A stretch of 64,000 nucleotides of DNA from Trichoplusia ni (taxonomy: Eukaryota > Arthropoda > Insecta > Lepidoptera > Noctuidae). Positions 12,567 to 24,233 of this stretch are shown here, piece by piece; within the stretch, counting starts at the first letter, position 1; each line of letters starts with the position of its first letter. The notes under the pieces were generated by a model. That model was given only the letters and a program-made list of their open reading frames with translations, ran no database searches and was not told the origin of the DNA. The stretch spans positions 13,640,001-13,704,000 of the forward strand of contig NC_039488.1 in the NCBI RefSeq assembly GCF_003590095.1, read 5' to 3'. The position numbers and the translations under genes are program-made.

Positions 12567-14330
12567 ATTTGATGCTGGGGGATGTGATGATCTTAGACTG
12601 AAAAGCCGTTTAAAATCGTTCTCAAATCTTTCTTCCCAAACACAAATATTCATAATCATAAACGCTTATCTTTCACACACTTATAAGTAAGTAACTCACC
12701 TTCACTCAGTAAGAAACGACTCATTTAGCTCAATCTCATTCCCAATCATACAACTTTTATTTTCAATCGTGCACGTATAACTATCCAGGTTCAGAATGCC
12801 AGGAGATAAATGGCACAAGTTTTTTTCACTTAGTACGGACTCTTACTGGTAAGACTTCAATATGATCAGGATAGCGATAAGCATATTTAATTTTATGACG
12901 CCGGCAAAATTTGGCAACAGTTTTCCCCTAATGTGACTCTAATCTGCAAGTGGAAGCAAAATATTACACTGTGATAATATAACAAAATGAATTTTCTTTG
13001 TTAGGCTGTAAAAAACAAACGAACAACATTTCATCAACGCCCCGAAGCGGGATGTTTCTCATATTCTTTTGCAATAGTTAAGGAGTTCCAATTTACGAGG
13101 TAGCAGGTGTTTCGACTCCTTTGTTCCAATTTGCTACATCCATATTGGGGAACAATCATAACAAAAGAAATATTGAAAATATTTCGACATGTTTCCGTGT
13201 CATAATATTTGATCCAAGAATTATTGTTGGCGTAAAGAATGGGTATATTGTATAAACTGTGTTGCATTCTTTAAAAAGATAACAGGAAAATTATGTTACA
13301 AATATCGTTTATTTTCTATTTTTTTTTAAACTACCATACATTCTGAAAATATTATATTTGAGTTTGGAGAAAAGAAATTGACCCACATTTGATACAGTTT
13401 TTAATTTTTAGTTACGTGACAGACAAAAGGGCGGATGTTGTCACCCATAATTTCATGTTACAACGAAAAAATAATCTTGGCATCATAATAATGACATTAC
13501 ATACCTTTTTTTCATTCGTTCATCATTCATACATTCAATATCAGAAAATATTTCTTTATTCTAGTCAAAAATGCAACTGTTTTCAAACCTTTTCATTAAA
13601 TGAAGTACAAGGCCACCTGCGCCATCATATAACAGATAAGCTATTGAAAATTACAGGTCGTTCCAGTTGCAAGAATTCAGGCATAATGGCTCACTTTTAA
13701 ATTCTCAGAAACATTTCCGAACTTTTGATAGTCATCTAAGCATTTAATTTGCTAAAGTTTCACTTGAAAGCTGAAGGTAGTGGGTAATTTTGCAATTTTC
13801 AGCTACTGCTCATAAACTAATCAATTCTAATAATTCTCGCCTGAATTCAATATGGCGAGTCTTTTAAATTGAAACTATATTTTCTTTCAGTTGTCTTTCT
13901 GCAAGGCATAATTAAAACCTCACAGAATGTTTTACTAGTATAATCCAATAGTTTTACAGTATTTTAATAAAAGTGAATAAAATCCCAGAACCAGAACCCA
14001 AATGACAAGAACAAGTTCATTGCTAGAGATAAATCGCTTTACAATTTTTACATACATTTTTTCTTTCACCTTCGTCATTTAATACGACCCAGTTTTTTGC
14101 TAGCTCGCTCGACATTTTTTCATTCTACTATAGAATAACTTTCAAGAGACGGATGAATAGTAATTCCTCTAACTTATCGGTGCCCATTTACCTAGGGCTT
14201 TCAATATCTCTATGTATATGTAAGGTTATACCTCAGAATGTATAGTGATAAATAAGTTTATATTAAAGTCGCCCCTTGCTATCGGGTTAAATTGATGACT
14301 GGTGTAATATCCACTTACATCAGTGCCTTT
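12567..14330. other. AT-rich DNA, nothing recognised
   Basis: No supported gene, RNA or repeat. Minus frame 13034-13267 is open for 77 codons from an ATG, but no family was recognised and no splice signals flank it. Confidence 0.45.
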
Positions 14331-14356
14331 GACGTGACGTCATAACGTGACGTCAC
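14331..14356. promoter_or_regulatory. Two CRE-like palindromes in tandem
   Basis: The full palindrome TGACGTCA occurs at 14335-14342 and again at 14348-14355, within a direct repeat of ACGTGACGTCA offset by 13 bp. TGACGTCA is the consensus site for CREB/ATF-type bZIP factors. The doublet sits in otherwise AT-rich DNA with no adjacent coding sequence. It could be an intronic enhancer or a tandem duplication without function. Confidence 0.4.
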
Positions 14357-15694
14357 CGTTCCACCATCAATCATAAACTATTATGCCAGCAGTTGATGAG
14401 GTGTGTACAGAATTTTCGCGTCTATCTGAATTGCAGCAGCTTTTTTGCACCGTGTGAATTCAATTGTCGGTTTCCAAATTGAGTTATGGGAATCATAAAA
14501 AGCTCTCGCATACAGTATTTTGTTTTTAATATTGTCCTAGTAAATTGTTTTTTTTTTCAAATGTTGTACCAAACTTAAATGAATATCTGTTTTGCTACGC
14601 AAAATTACGTTATATTTATGTTACTGTAAAGTCTCGAACTACGGTAAATCCTAAGATTTACCGACTCTTCATGGTAAAAGTCCAAACCGTTTTATGATCA
14701 TCGTTTATTTCATACTTTTAAGCAATATTCCTTGTGAAAATCTTGAGATTAAACTAAATTCTTATGGTGAAAGCCCGATACAATCGTTTGATTTGTACAT
14801 ATTCTAACATGTACCGATATGTCTTGAAATTTACTAATATTCAGATCAGATTTAGTTAGAACACATATTGCACCTTCCACAATTATTAGAAAATGGCATC
14901 GAGAAGAATAATGTTCGCCGAATTTGGGGAACATAAAATAGAAACATCGATTGTGCATGACAATGTGATAAAAAGTAGCGAACGTAAACGTAATTAAACA
15001 ATACAGTAAAGAAAGGAACACCAGACAAGAAAAATATCAGCATTGCACGTATCTATTAGTGAGGAGCGAATTGATGAATTACATTTTCTGTAGGTTTATA
15101 ATATGGTGGAAAGAAAAGGAATGTCAACCTCTAACTAACTTATTCAACTGTTGTTTTGTGTGATGCTTCTATCTAAAGAAGAAAGATACATCAAATACCA
15201 AGAGTTTATGCAATGAATTCTATCTGTCGTTCTTGATTGAATTTTATTCTAAGCGAAATTATTTTTATCAGCATAAATTAATTAGTGAGCTAAATTAATT
15301 AAAGGAAGGTAATTAACTTTCATATTTCCCTAGATGAAATCCTTGTGAGCTTGCCGAAGCATACGTCTATAAGATTGTTAATTAAAAAGTAATCGAATAT
15401 TATTCTTTGCGCTATGTTATTATTAGCTTGAAATCATTTTTTCCAATAATTTGAAATCAAATTTTATCTAGCAATTATTATAATGTTCAGACAAAGTTAA
15501 TATATTTGTAAAGGAGAGTTATTTTTTTGATGTTAAAATAAGATTGTCCTTTTGCAAAAAATACAGTCTCGTTAATATAATGTGATTGTAAATTCTTTGC
15601 ATTATTACTTGAAATCTAAAATCCACATGATATTGTTACTGAAATAGCATATAATATAGTGGGGAAATGCTGATAAACAATATTTGTTTCATTG
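14357..15694. other. AT-rich DNA, nothing recognised
   Basis: Two overlapping minus frames near 14749-15043 are open for 63-90 codons, but they use non-ATG starts or lack any family resemblance. No repeats were recognised. Confidence 0.45.
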
Positions 15695-15878
15695 AAATGA
15701 AACTACTTTTACGGATTTTATCGCGGTTTAATTTTTGATTTTGTTTCCCGACGTTTCGACACCTTTGCAGGTATCATGGTCACACGTCGGGAACTAAAAT
15801 CAAAAATAAAACCGCGATAAAATCCGTAAAAGTAGTTTCATTTAAATGTCTAACATTCGCGTAAACCTAAGAAACCAC
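15695..15878. mobile_element. Foldback/MITE-like element, copy 1
   Basis: A long imperfect palindrome occupies 15695-15843. The left arm (AAATGAAACTACTTTTACGG onward) is repeated as its reverse complement at the right end, around a loop containing TTTCGACACCTTTGCAGG. A further 35 bases beyond the right arm (to 15878) are shared with the copy at 47693-47862, so the repeat unit extends past the palindrome. There is no coding capacity. This fits a foldback or MITE-type non-autonomous DNA element; the superfamily is not determinable. Confidence 0.7.
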
Positions 15879-15930
15879 AACATATTTGTTTCAACTAACG
15901 CATATTAATTAATGGATAGATAAATAAGTA

Positions 15931-16001
15931 TGTGTGGCAATTCCACACCAACAAAAATATTTGAGTGCACGGATTTCAGATTTTGAAATCCGAACACTCA
16001 A
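15931..16001. other. Two adjacent small hairpins
   Basis: GTGTGG and CCACAC form a short stem (about 15932-15948). Just after it, 15961-16001 forms an 18-bp stem with two mismatches (arms TTGAGTGCACGGATTTCA and TGAAATCCGAACACTCAA) around a 5-base loop. The pair could be a structured RNA, a decayed foldback element or chance. The loop is too small for a typical pre-miRNA. Confidence 0.3.
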
Positions 16002-17198
16002 AAACTAATCACGTACCATCTATAACTTAAGCCCTTAAGCCTGAGCTTGGCGATACGTGTATCCTGTATTTATGTCGTCAATATTTCAGCGAAAGGGGCG
16101 CAGCCGGGTTATAATGTATGTATGAGTTAACAACGGCTGGTTTTAACTTGTAGATACGGAAATTTCATCCAAAGCAAATCCAGGAGATTTTTACGACGAA
16201 TTTTCTGTACAAAAGTGTCTTGAAATGTTAGTGTACATAATAATTAAGGTACGCAATGTTTGTTATTTGAGTAAACACGAACAAATTTTTTTGAACTCAA
16301 CAAAAACGTGTTTGAAAATGCATGCACATGAACTTTGGCAGCAAAAAATGTCAAGTAATTCCTCGTTACAACAATTTTAATAAACTAAGGTGTTGTCTGT
16401 ACTCAAAATTATACAGCACCAGGTGCGCCATTTTCCAAGACAGTTTCTTAGTATATTAATATCCTCGTATTTAATAACTGCCTTAATATACATGATAAAA
16501 ACTGATTTCGGCGACATTTTTCTCGAATTAGTTACGAAAGAGGGTAGAAAAAGTCTCTGTTTTTTAACCTCCTATTTTTAATATTTGTTTCACTTTGTTG
16601 CCATACGTTAGAATATTACTTTTATACATTTTCGTGTGTACATACAACATGTACGCAAATGGCTTGACATGGATCTAATACTAGAGCTGACAGTTGTATC
16701 TAGGATTGACGCTATAAAATATAATTAAAAACTGTGGATATAAAAGTTACGATACAAGACTTAATTCTTGTTATGACGTCACAACGAAACGCAGCAAAGT
16801 ATTTTTGTTATTTTAACGAAGCAAAACATACATATCCAATATTTTCATTATTAAACTAACAGACGAAAAAGAGTTTTCCTTTTTATTTTTTAAAATAATA
16901 ATAAAAAAATATTGTTCAGTAACTTAAAACTAAATACATTTAGGCGCTAGCCTCCACACTAGGATTCCCTGTGTCGTGGATGCTAGTCTCTTACATCCAT
17001 AATTTATCAAATTATGTGGTTTGACGTGTTAGTCGGTTACTCTACAAATAACAATACCAGTATTGCCTTATTTTTGTTCTAAATAGTCTTCGCATTGTTC
17101 TGTGTGTAAATTACTGTTGGAAACTGTTTTGGCTAATGAATAATTCATTGTCGGCTATATCTTATGTAATTATTAAAGCCGTATGTTTTTTTTTCTGA
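16002..17198. other. AT-rich DNA, nothing recognised
   Basis: No gene is supported. A moderately GC-rich patch near 16945-17000 (after TAGGCGCTAGCC) may be a repeat fragment but could not be assigned. Confidence 0.4.
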
Positions 17199-17220
17199 TA
17201 AATAAATAAATAAATAAAAT
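17199..17220. repeat. (AAAT)n microsatellite
   Basis: About five AAAT units follow a T-run. Such tracts often mark the 3' tail of a retroelement, but no body could be identified upstream. Confidence 0.7.
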
Positions 17221-18202
17221 AACGGAGAGAAATAAAAAGAAAAACAAAAGAAAAATGGTTATTATAAAAAGAGACCCATAACTAGAGAAAAAATAAAAAA
17301 AAAATAGGAAAAGAGTGCTTGCTACATCATGCTCGCTACAGAGTTATGTGTGAGAAGGTGTAGGTGAGTAAGTGTGTATACCAGTCAACATCGTTAGTTG
17401 AGGACACCTTCATGAAAAGGTTTCTGAATGACTTTCATTTCATATAAATCAGTGACACAGATTTATATTAGGATATACGTCACGCCGTGACTTTGTCGCG
17501 TGGTGTTTACTACGAGATAAGCGACATTAAGCCCCATCACAAGGTTAGTGTGACGGTCCGAGGGCCTCCGCCGTAACGACTTTACTCTTATAACATTTTC
17601 TTTTAGTTTATGTTGATGGTAAAAGCGTTATATCTAGTTTTTTTGTCCAAATGAAATATACTTAAGTAACTATTCTTATATTAATGTTGACATTCATTTT
17701 CAACGAATTTCTATTAGATAAAAACGACTAATATTCTGAAATCAAACAGTTTGTGCGTTCTAAATATATCCGAGTTATAATAAAGTAGGTTATTTAAAAA
17801 GTAGCCTGAATCTCAAAACAAGACATGCATTTTTTCCAAATCTGTTATCCACGCATATAGTTATAAAAAGCATATTTTCTAACACACAAACACAAGTTCC
17901 CACTATCACTTTAGATGATAACATCGTCCCCCGATTTAAAAGTTTCTCGCGCCACTAAGTTCTTCACAAACTATGAGAGTACCAACAGCCGGGGAATATA
18001 AGTGCGAAGTGATCTAAGTCGCGTAACAAGGTGAGGGGAACTCGCATACAAGTTACAGAGTTATGTCTGTTGGGGAGGAGAGACTTTTTAGAACGCAGTT
18101 TAGTTTTTAAAATGGGGAGTGTGACTTAAATTTGTTGACGATACCTGCTTGACTGTCTGAAAGTATTTGAAAACTCTTGGCCTGATTGATTTTGATCAGA
18201 AT
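17221..18202. other. AT-rich DNA with one small dyad
   Basis: ATATAAATC at 17442-17450 pairs with GATTTATAT at 17460-17468. The patch 17900-18060 is somewhat GC-richer with no recognisable content. No gene was found. Confidence 0.4.
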
Positions 18203-18397
18203 TTATTCCACTAGGTTATTGAACTCTATCCGGTCTATTGCTTTTTCCTTCCATTTTTTGTGGTATGCATCCAGTTCGTCATGCCATCTAATTCGGTCCC
18301 GTCCTCGTCGCCGCTTGACATAGGATGTAATCCTGTGAGTACACTTTGGCACAGGAGTTATCGGGCAAGCGTCAAACGTGGCCGGCCCATTACCGTT
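18203..18397 (-). pseudogene. LINE ORF2 C-terminal remnant
   Basis: The minus strand is open for 64 codons ending in TAA at 18203-18205, bounded upstream by TAG (18398-18400). It contains SYVKRRRGRDRIRWHDELDA followed by a YHKKW motif and an acidic/basic C-terminus. The RRRGR-RxRWxDEL pattern is the familiar C-terminal segment after the reverse-transcriptase domain in lepidopteran non-LTR retrotransposons. No RT catalytic motifs are present, so this is a dead, 5'-truncated copy. Its GC is higher than the flanks. The exact clade is not resolved. Confidence 0.7.
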
Positions 18398-18400
18398 CTA

Positions 18401-19421
18401 AAACGCATAAGTAAAAAAAATATCCCTCAAACACAATGAAATAAAAAATCCGATGTTTTTTTTTCGAAAAGATGAGGTTTTTTAACATAACCACAAGATC
18501 CAGCTAATACAACTAAAGTGTGAAGCACAGGGAGCTGTATTCAATGTTCAACAGAACTGAGTATGAAGACGATGTTCACAAATCCGTTAGCGCTAAAATT
18601 GGGCGCTCGCCAATAAAAACTACGGCTATTCGAGCTCCTATCCTTTTGATTGCTACCGTTATGCTTCCAATATGAGTATTTCCGCTTCCAAGTGTGCCAT
18701 TTGGCGTCATTGTAGGAGTAATTTATTTGTAATCTTTACGGGGCCTAGAATGTTCTATACTAGGTTACAATGGCAGTCAGTTTTGCAAGTAGAAGTCTGT
18801 TAATGTTACTCTAAGGGTTCAATCCACAGTAATGAAGAGCTTGAAATAATTGACGACTGTAATTAAAACCGATCAAAGTCTAAATATATTGGAATTGAAA
18901 TTGACGCCGTGAGCAAGCGTGATGATCAACACAGTACCTTCCTTTAATAGGCCTTGCCCTACAGTGAGGCATTTGCTTATATTTGGTATTAATTAATTAA
19001 TACTTAACATGTTACTTCTATTTTTAGAGCATAAAATTTAAATTTTATCCAAAATTAAAAAGAATAAGCTTAATTTAATAATACTTTCGAAACCGTGTAC
19101 AGTGAATGAATAGAGCATCAATTAAATGAATGGTTCGTCCATAAATGTAATCAAAAATGTATAAAGGAGTGGTGAATGAGCCAATTAAGATGTTTCATCA
19201 ATCAACAGGACGAGTTTCAGGTGCTTTTTGTTTGTTTGTAACTTAACTTTCAGTTTCATTAATTGTTTTAAGGAGAAATTTAAGTTATTCGGTGACCTCA
19301 AATGTTTTCTTTTTTATAACCATATCAAAAATAATATGGAATATGTATACGGCCATCGAGATTTCTCAGAAGAATGTATTCATTTAATCGATTTACCTTC
19401 AGCTTGTGAGATTTTCAGCTT
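18401..19421. other. AT-rich DNA with a possible LINE crumb
   Basis: A short match to the lepidopteran LINE 3' signature (AGGCCTTGCCCTACAGTGAGGC, about 18949-18970) is the only recognisable item and is weak. No gene was found. Confidence 0.35.
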
Positions 19422-19632
19422 GTATAATAAAAATAATAATAATAAATGCGGACAACATCACATACATTGTTCTGAACCCAAAGTAAGTTGCTAAAGCACT
19501 TGTGTTATGGAATTCAGATACAACGAAGGTACCACTAACACCCAGACCCGAGACAATGTAGAAATTTGAATTTTGACCTCAGAGATAGCGACACCTTGAA
19601 ACTGGTGCGTACGCCACTCGACCACGGAGGTT
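19422..19632 (-). mobile_element. tRNA-derived SINE with B box deleted
   Basis: Read on the minus strand this matches the SINE at 50637-50865. It begins ACCTCCGTGGTCGAGTGGCG (tRNA A-box region), continues into the shared body (CTCGGGTCTGGGTGTT, CCATAACACAAGTGCTTTAG) and ends in a (TTA/ATT)n tail at 19423-19446. Between the A box and the body, the segment holding the B box (GGTTCGATCCC in the sister copy) is missing or unrecognisable. Without it RNA polymerase III transcription is unlikely, so this is a dead copy. Confidence 0.75.
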
Positions 19633-20351
19633 ACAACTAAACTTTAAACTTTTCTTACTAAATTTCTTTTAGATAATGTTTTGAACTTAATCTAACCTAC
19701 GACTGCCTCACTATTTCTGTAGACCAGAAGCCCAAAAATATACGTTAAATATTTATATAACTTGATATTTATCTATGTTTCAAAAACAACTAACTTTTAT
19801 CCTAGTCGTCAAGTAACCAATTAAGGTTTCTATGAAGCTTTTTCCGCTTCCTCTTCATGCCTTACACAGATAAAACGGTACTCTCCTATTTCCTACTCGT
19901 TACTTAATCACTCAATACCGTCTCCGGACCCTGTACCATGAGACCATTAAGCAGCACCCAGGCATGCGAAAACGAGATGGCGCATACTGCGGGTAACGGC
20001 ATATCGCTTTCACAAATGTCCTGATTTAGGAGGTCGTAATAATCTCGTAGACATCCAATTCCCAATAGAATGGGAATACAACAATACACAGGATAGGATC
20101 CTAATTGGCCCTTAAATTTGGACGAACAAAACCGAATTAAGATCTGCAGCGGACAACGGTGTAATCAATTTACTTAATTAGTACGGATTAGCAATTAAAA
20201 AGTGCAGATGAAAAATTACTTTCCGGAAATGTTGAGTCGCTTTTTTTGGGCAGGATTTAAAATGGAAGAACGGTCATTGAAATTGAAACTGAAATACTTA
20301 TTCCAGAGACTGATTCTATTAAGTACTAATTTCACTGAAAAATATATAAAA
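19633..20351. other. AT-rich DNA, nothing recognised
   Basis: No supported gene or repeat between the SINE and the Helitron. Confidence 0.5.
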
Positions 20352-20587
20352 CTAGTTTTTCACCCGCGGCTTCGCCCGCGTCAATGTCGGTTATATTGGC
20401 GGTTCCAAGAGAACTCTTCAAAAGTACGGGATAAAAACTATCCTATGTTCTTTCTCAAGGTCAACTCTATCTCTGTACCAAATTTCATTAAAATCGGTTC
20501 AGAGATTTAGACGTGAAAGCGTAACAGACAGGCAGACAGACAGACAGACAGACAGAGTTACTCTCGCATTTATAATATTAGTAGGGA
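20352..20587 (-). mobile_element. Non-autonomous Helitron with (CTGT)n, 236 bp
   Basis: On the minus strand it starts TCCCTACTAATATTATAAAT directly after A (20588) and ends CTAG before T (20351). A GC-rich hairpin (CGCGGGCGAAGCCGCGGG) sits 7 bases before CTAG. Near the 5' end is a (CTGT)n microsatellite (20526-20556 as CAGA on plus), a fixed part of this family. The same family occurs on the plus strand at 23198-23372. No Rep/helicase coding is present. An open plus frame across it is an artefact of the repeat. Confidence 0.8.
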
Positions 20588-20648
20588 TTATCTTTTTTGG
20601 GAAGATTTTAGTATGGGACTTAAATTTTAAGTGCCTTTTTTATCGAGC

Positions 20649-20827
20649 TCACTGTGTCCACTGCTGGACAAAGGTCTGGCTTCCATTATGTGGTTCACTT
20701 CGCTCAGCGGTCACTGCCCCACTGTGACCGATCCAATCCCATTTTAGTATGGCAGCCTTTTTGCCGACGTCTCTATTCCCAGTTTTGGTATACAGCGTGG
20801 TCGAATGACATATCGCTTAACCAGAGT
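20649..20827 (-). pseudogene. Internally deleted LINE ORF2
   Basis: The minus strand is open for about 59 codons ending TGA at 20649-20651. It reads DVGKKAAILKWDWIGH (20724-20771) and, only about 16 codons later, TFVQQWTQ and stop. In intact lepidopteran non-LTR ORF2 proteins the LKWxWxGH motif and the terminal EAYVQQW motif are, as I recall, separated by many more residues, so an internal deletion that kept the frame is inferred. RT catalytic motifs are absent. It is a dead copy, possibly of the same broad group as 5399-5466. Confidence 0.6.
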
Positions 20828-20830
20828 AAA

Positions 20831-23197
20831 CCATTCGATATTCATATAACCCCAATCGAAATCAAATAACATTTTGTTAAACATTCATTCAATATAAAAA
20901 TGCAAATGAAATCAATGTTCTACAAATTAATGCAAAATTATTCAATCGATACATATTTCCTATTTTAATTCGAAAGCTTACTGTTTACCATATTCCCTTA
21001 TTCTAGTACCTTCCATTATGCGTAAATATTGTTGCTATGCTCCATACATATTAATGGGGAAGATTATATTGGTGTGTACTTGCGAAACTAGTAAATATTT
21101 ATCACCCAACCTATGTGAACTGAGCAGAGTGTACAATATGGATAGACACGCACAATCTGTACAGTCGACCATAAAAGTAATGGCAAAAATTAACCGTTAA
21201 TTACCTCTTTATTTCATAGAGCTAAGGTTCATTTTCGATAATAATTGTAAGGCTGAAAAACAGATTGTACAGTACCCCCGATACACACAATTAAACCAAA
21301 TAACATTAATTTATCGATTGTAACGATTTTGTAGGGACTTCTCTTAAGTACCAGTACCATTAGTTTCATTTATTTACATAAAAATATATGTACACGAAAA
21401 AGCAAAAGTGATAACTGAATCAAAAACGTAAGGCGTTACGTTTCGACCTGGTTTACGCTCTCATAAGATGTTAACAAGAAAAGAAATGAAACATATTGGC
21501 AAGAATGCTGTTTCGTCACTTCAAAAGTGACACTATCTCTAAACAGCAGATCGTCGACGACATTTTGTGTCGACGAATGTACACAGTACACATTTTAACC
21601 CAGTTTCAATAAGTAAACTGAAAGCAAGGGAAAATAATATTCACAAACGAAAGTTACATAAAGATAAAACGCACCACGCAAATATCACCTGTGATAGTGT
21701 TTACTGTTTATATAATATTATATCTTTATGAATATACTTGTTGTACGTAAGTCGACAAAAACGTGGAACATGTATTTTATTTTCACAAGAAATATTACTT
21801 CTGAGTGTGTGATCCTGGGGTACTAAACAAGCGGTGACTGACAACTTTGAAGAAGGCTCAAATACAAACATTATCGGTGAAGACTTTGTTTCGACAAACA
21901 TTTTTGATAGTGAAACAATTTATTTTTTTGAAAACTGACGTCAAGTACCACATTTGATAATTTTCTTAAGCCTTCAAATTATATGTATAGGAATTTAGTA
22001 AATTTACTGAAAGACAAAGAAGATAGTGTTTAAATAAAAAGATAGAAAAAGTAAATATGTATGAAATCACAATTGACTATTAAGTATCGCTCTCAGTCAT
22101 TGGCTGCCTATACACATGGTCATGGTCATGGTACATGGTCTAAGGCTCACTAAACAACAATATGTTTCTAAGCTCATACCCATTTATTCTAGTAAACGTA
22201 CAGTCAACGACATATTCTGTAAAACTAAGTCAGTTACTAGTAAAATACTAAGCCTTAATCGCTACTTTACTGGCCATCACCAAATCGTTTCGCTCTCAAT
22301 CTAAGCGCCGCCACATAATAAGAAAGTACAAAAGGCTAATAGCTGTACAACCTCAGCTAAACCGCTCATAACTGTCAAGCGTTAAGGGTATGGTGAAATT
22401 TATGAAAGTGGTCATAAATTCTACTACATTTCGAAGGTTTTATTTTTATGAGATTTATTTTAATATGTTAACAAAATATTCCTGATGATGTGATGTTTAA
22501 ATTCATTAGAGATTTGGATATGGCTGAATGAAAAACAATATGACAAAAGTGTACATAATGAATTACAAAATACAATTATTTCGACCCAAATTAATAGAAA
22601 AAGACGTTCCGAAGAGTTCAAAAACTATTTCACTTTACCAAAAGTTTTCTGGTTAACAGCTGCAAAATAAATACACCATATAATATCAAACCAACATAAA
22701 ACAAAGCAACTTCCTCTAATTTATGTAAATATATTTCAAAATAAAAACCCTTCCCTTCTAAAAACTATCGTTTATATCTAAATCATCTGTAGTAAGTTTA
22801 CTCACAAACACGTCGTTTAAAACTGTTGTGCGAAGTTGACCTTCTGTTATATTTGCGTGTACCATTGTTTCGTAGTCAGAGGATGATGACAAATATTTTC
22901 TTTTCACTATGTAAGGTTTATGGCGTTACCATGGCTTGGAATATGTTGTATGTTCCTCTAAGAGGGCTCTTCAGAGGAATATATTATTTAGGAGAAAATA
23001 ACTGTGATATTGCATTTCCTTATATTAATATTTTGAGTCGACAGAATCTAATAAAAATAATGTTCCTTTAAGAGTGTTTTCATTTGTTTTTTAGGTATTT
23101 GGAATATGGTTTTTAAAAGGCCGACTGTTGACATGTTAATATCTTGTTTAACCTAAAGTTAAGCCTTGTTATAAAGTAATTCTTAGTCTTTTTGTAA
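20831..23197. other. AT-rich DNA with short repeats
   Basis: No gene is supported. An 8-bp dyad TCGTCGAC/GTCGACGA lies at 21551-21576, and a short CATGGT tandem at about 22114-22136. Open frames of 60-80 codons here look random. Confidence 0.45.
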
Positions 23198-23372
23198 TCC
23201 CTACTAATATTATAAATGCGAAAGCAACTCTGTCTGTCTGTCTGTCTGTCTATCTGTCTGATAGAGTTGACCTTGAGAAAGAACATAGAATAGTTTTTAT
23301 CCCGGACTTTTGAAGAGATCTCTTGGAAACGCGATATAACCGACCTCGACGCCGCCGCGGGCGAAAAGCTAG
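23198..23372 (+). mobile_element. Non-autonomous Helitron with (CTGT)n, 175 bp
   Basis: It begins TCCCTACTAATATTATAAAT after A (23197), has the (CTGT)n tract at about 23229-23258, and ends with a GC-rich hairpin (GCCGCCGCGGGCG) followed by AAAAGCTAG before T (23373). It is the same family as 20352-20587 but in the opposite orientation, and shorter by an internal deletion. The apparent 144-codon minus frame over this region is largely repeat-derived. Confidence 0.8.
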
Positions 23373-23658
23373 TACAGATTAAATTGATCAGAGTTGGAAA
23401 ACAGTGGAAGGTTTTGAATGGGACCGAAATATTACTCCAGGTACGGTTCAAACTCAGCTGCTGGCCAAACTTAGCTTTAAGTAACCAAGTCAGCAACTGG
23501 TTTGACCTGACCCTAGCGCCTCTGAATATTAAGCTTAAAGACACCAAGTATTATTTCGATATTAGTACGAGGTATCTCTTCAACAATGAAAATAATATTT
23601 TTAGTTTAACACGTGGTGGTACCTTCTTTCTGTAAGCCCGTAATATGTAAGAAAAACA

Positions 23659-23683
23659 ATATATATATGTATATATATATATT
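23659..23683. repeat. (TA)n microsatellite
   Basis: An alternating AT tract with a single G interruption. Confidence 0.85.
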
Positions 23684-23988
23684 CTGACTATGAATAAAGT
23701 AGTAACAATTTCAAACATAGTTATTTCTAAAAATAAAATCCAATTCTGCTGGAAAACAATTGGCTCGTTAAATATTTAAGGTTTTATAAATAACGTATCC
23801 ATTATTTCGATACAAGCCTTAACGAATTCTGTTTATATTTGACAATAACATTGGTAAGTAGCTTAAAGAAAAATAATTATTCTAGAATACATTTGTTTCT
23901 CTCCATATTCATTATATACTATATGAGCCCTCGGTTTCACCTGTTATTTCTCAGCCCTTTTAGTCGTAGCGTATGTTTTATAAATTGA

Positions 23989-24233
23989 CTAGCTGTTGCC
24001 CGCGACTTCGTCCCCGTGGGTAGAAGATATAAGTTATGATTTATACCTGCCCTGTCTTTTTCATATTTTCCATTGTATCTTCGCTCCTATTAGTCGCAGC
24101 GTGATGGTTTATAGCCTAAAGCTTTCATCGATGGTCTATTCAACACAAAAATAATTTTTAAATTTAGACCAGTAGTTCTTGAGATTAGCGCGTTCAAACA
24201 AACAAACAAACTCTTCAGCTATATTAGTATAGA
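23989..24233 (-). mobile_element. Non-autonomous Helitron, second family, 245 bp
   Basis: On the minus strand it starts TCTATACTAATATAGCTGAAG after A (24234) and ends GGCAACAGCTAG before T (23988). The 3' hairpin (GGGGACGAAGTCGCGGG) lies just upstream. The interior shares long blocks with the copies at 35075-35305, 35931-36141 and 54803-55353. It is the most complete copy in the window, non-coding and helper-dependent. Confidence 0.8.

Noticed and set aside
20520..20560. Stand-alone (CAGA)n microsatellite
   Set aside because: It is a fixed internal part of the Helitron family and recurs at the same place in the copy at 23198-23372.
23113..23547. 144-codon minus-strand open frame, the longest in the window
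   Set aside because: It runs through the (CTGT)n tract and hairpin of the Helitron at 23198-23372. The residues there (repeated RQTD) come from the microsatellite, so it is not a gene.
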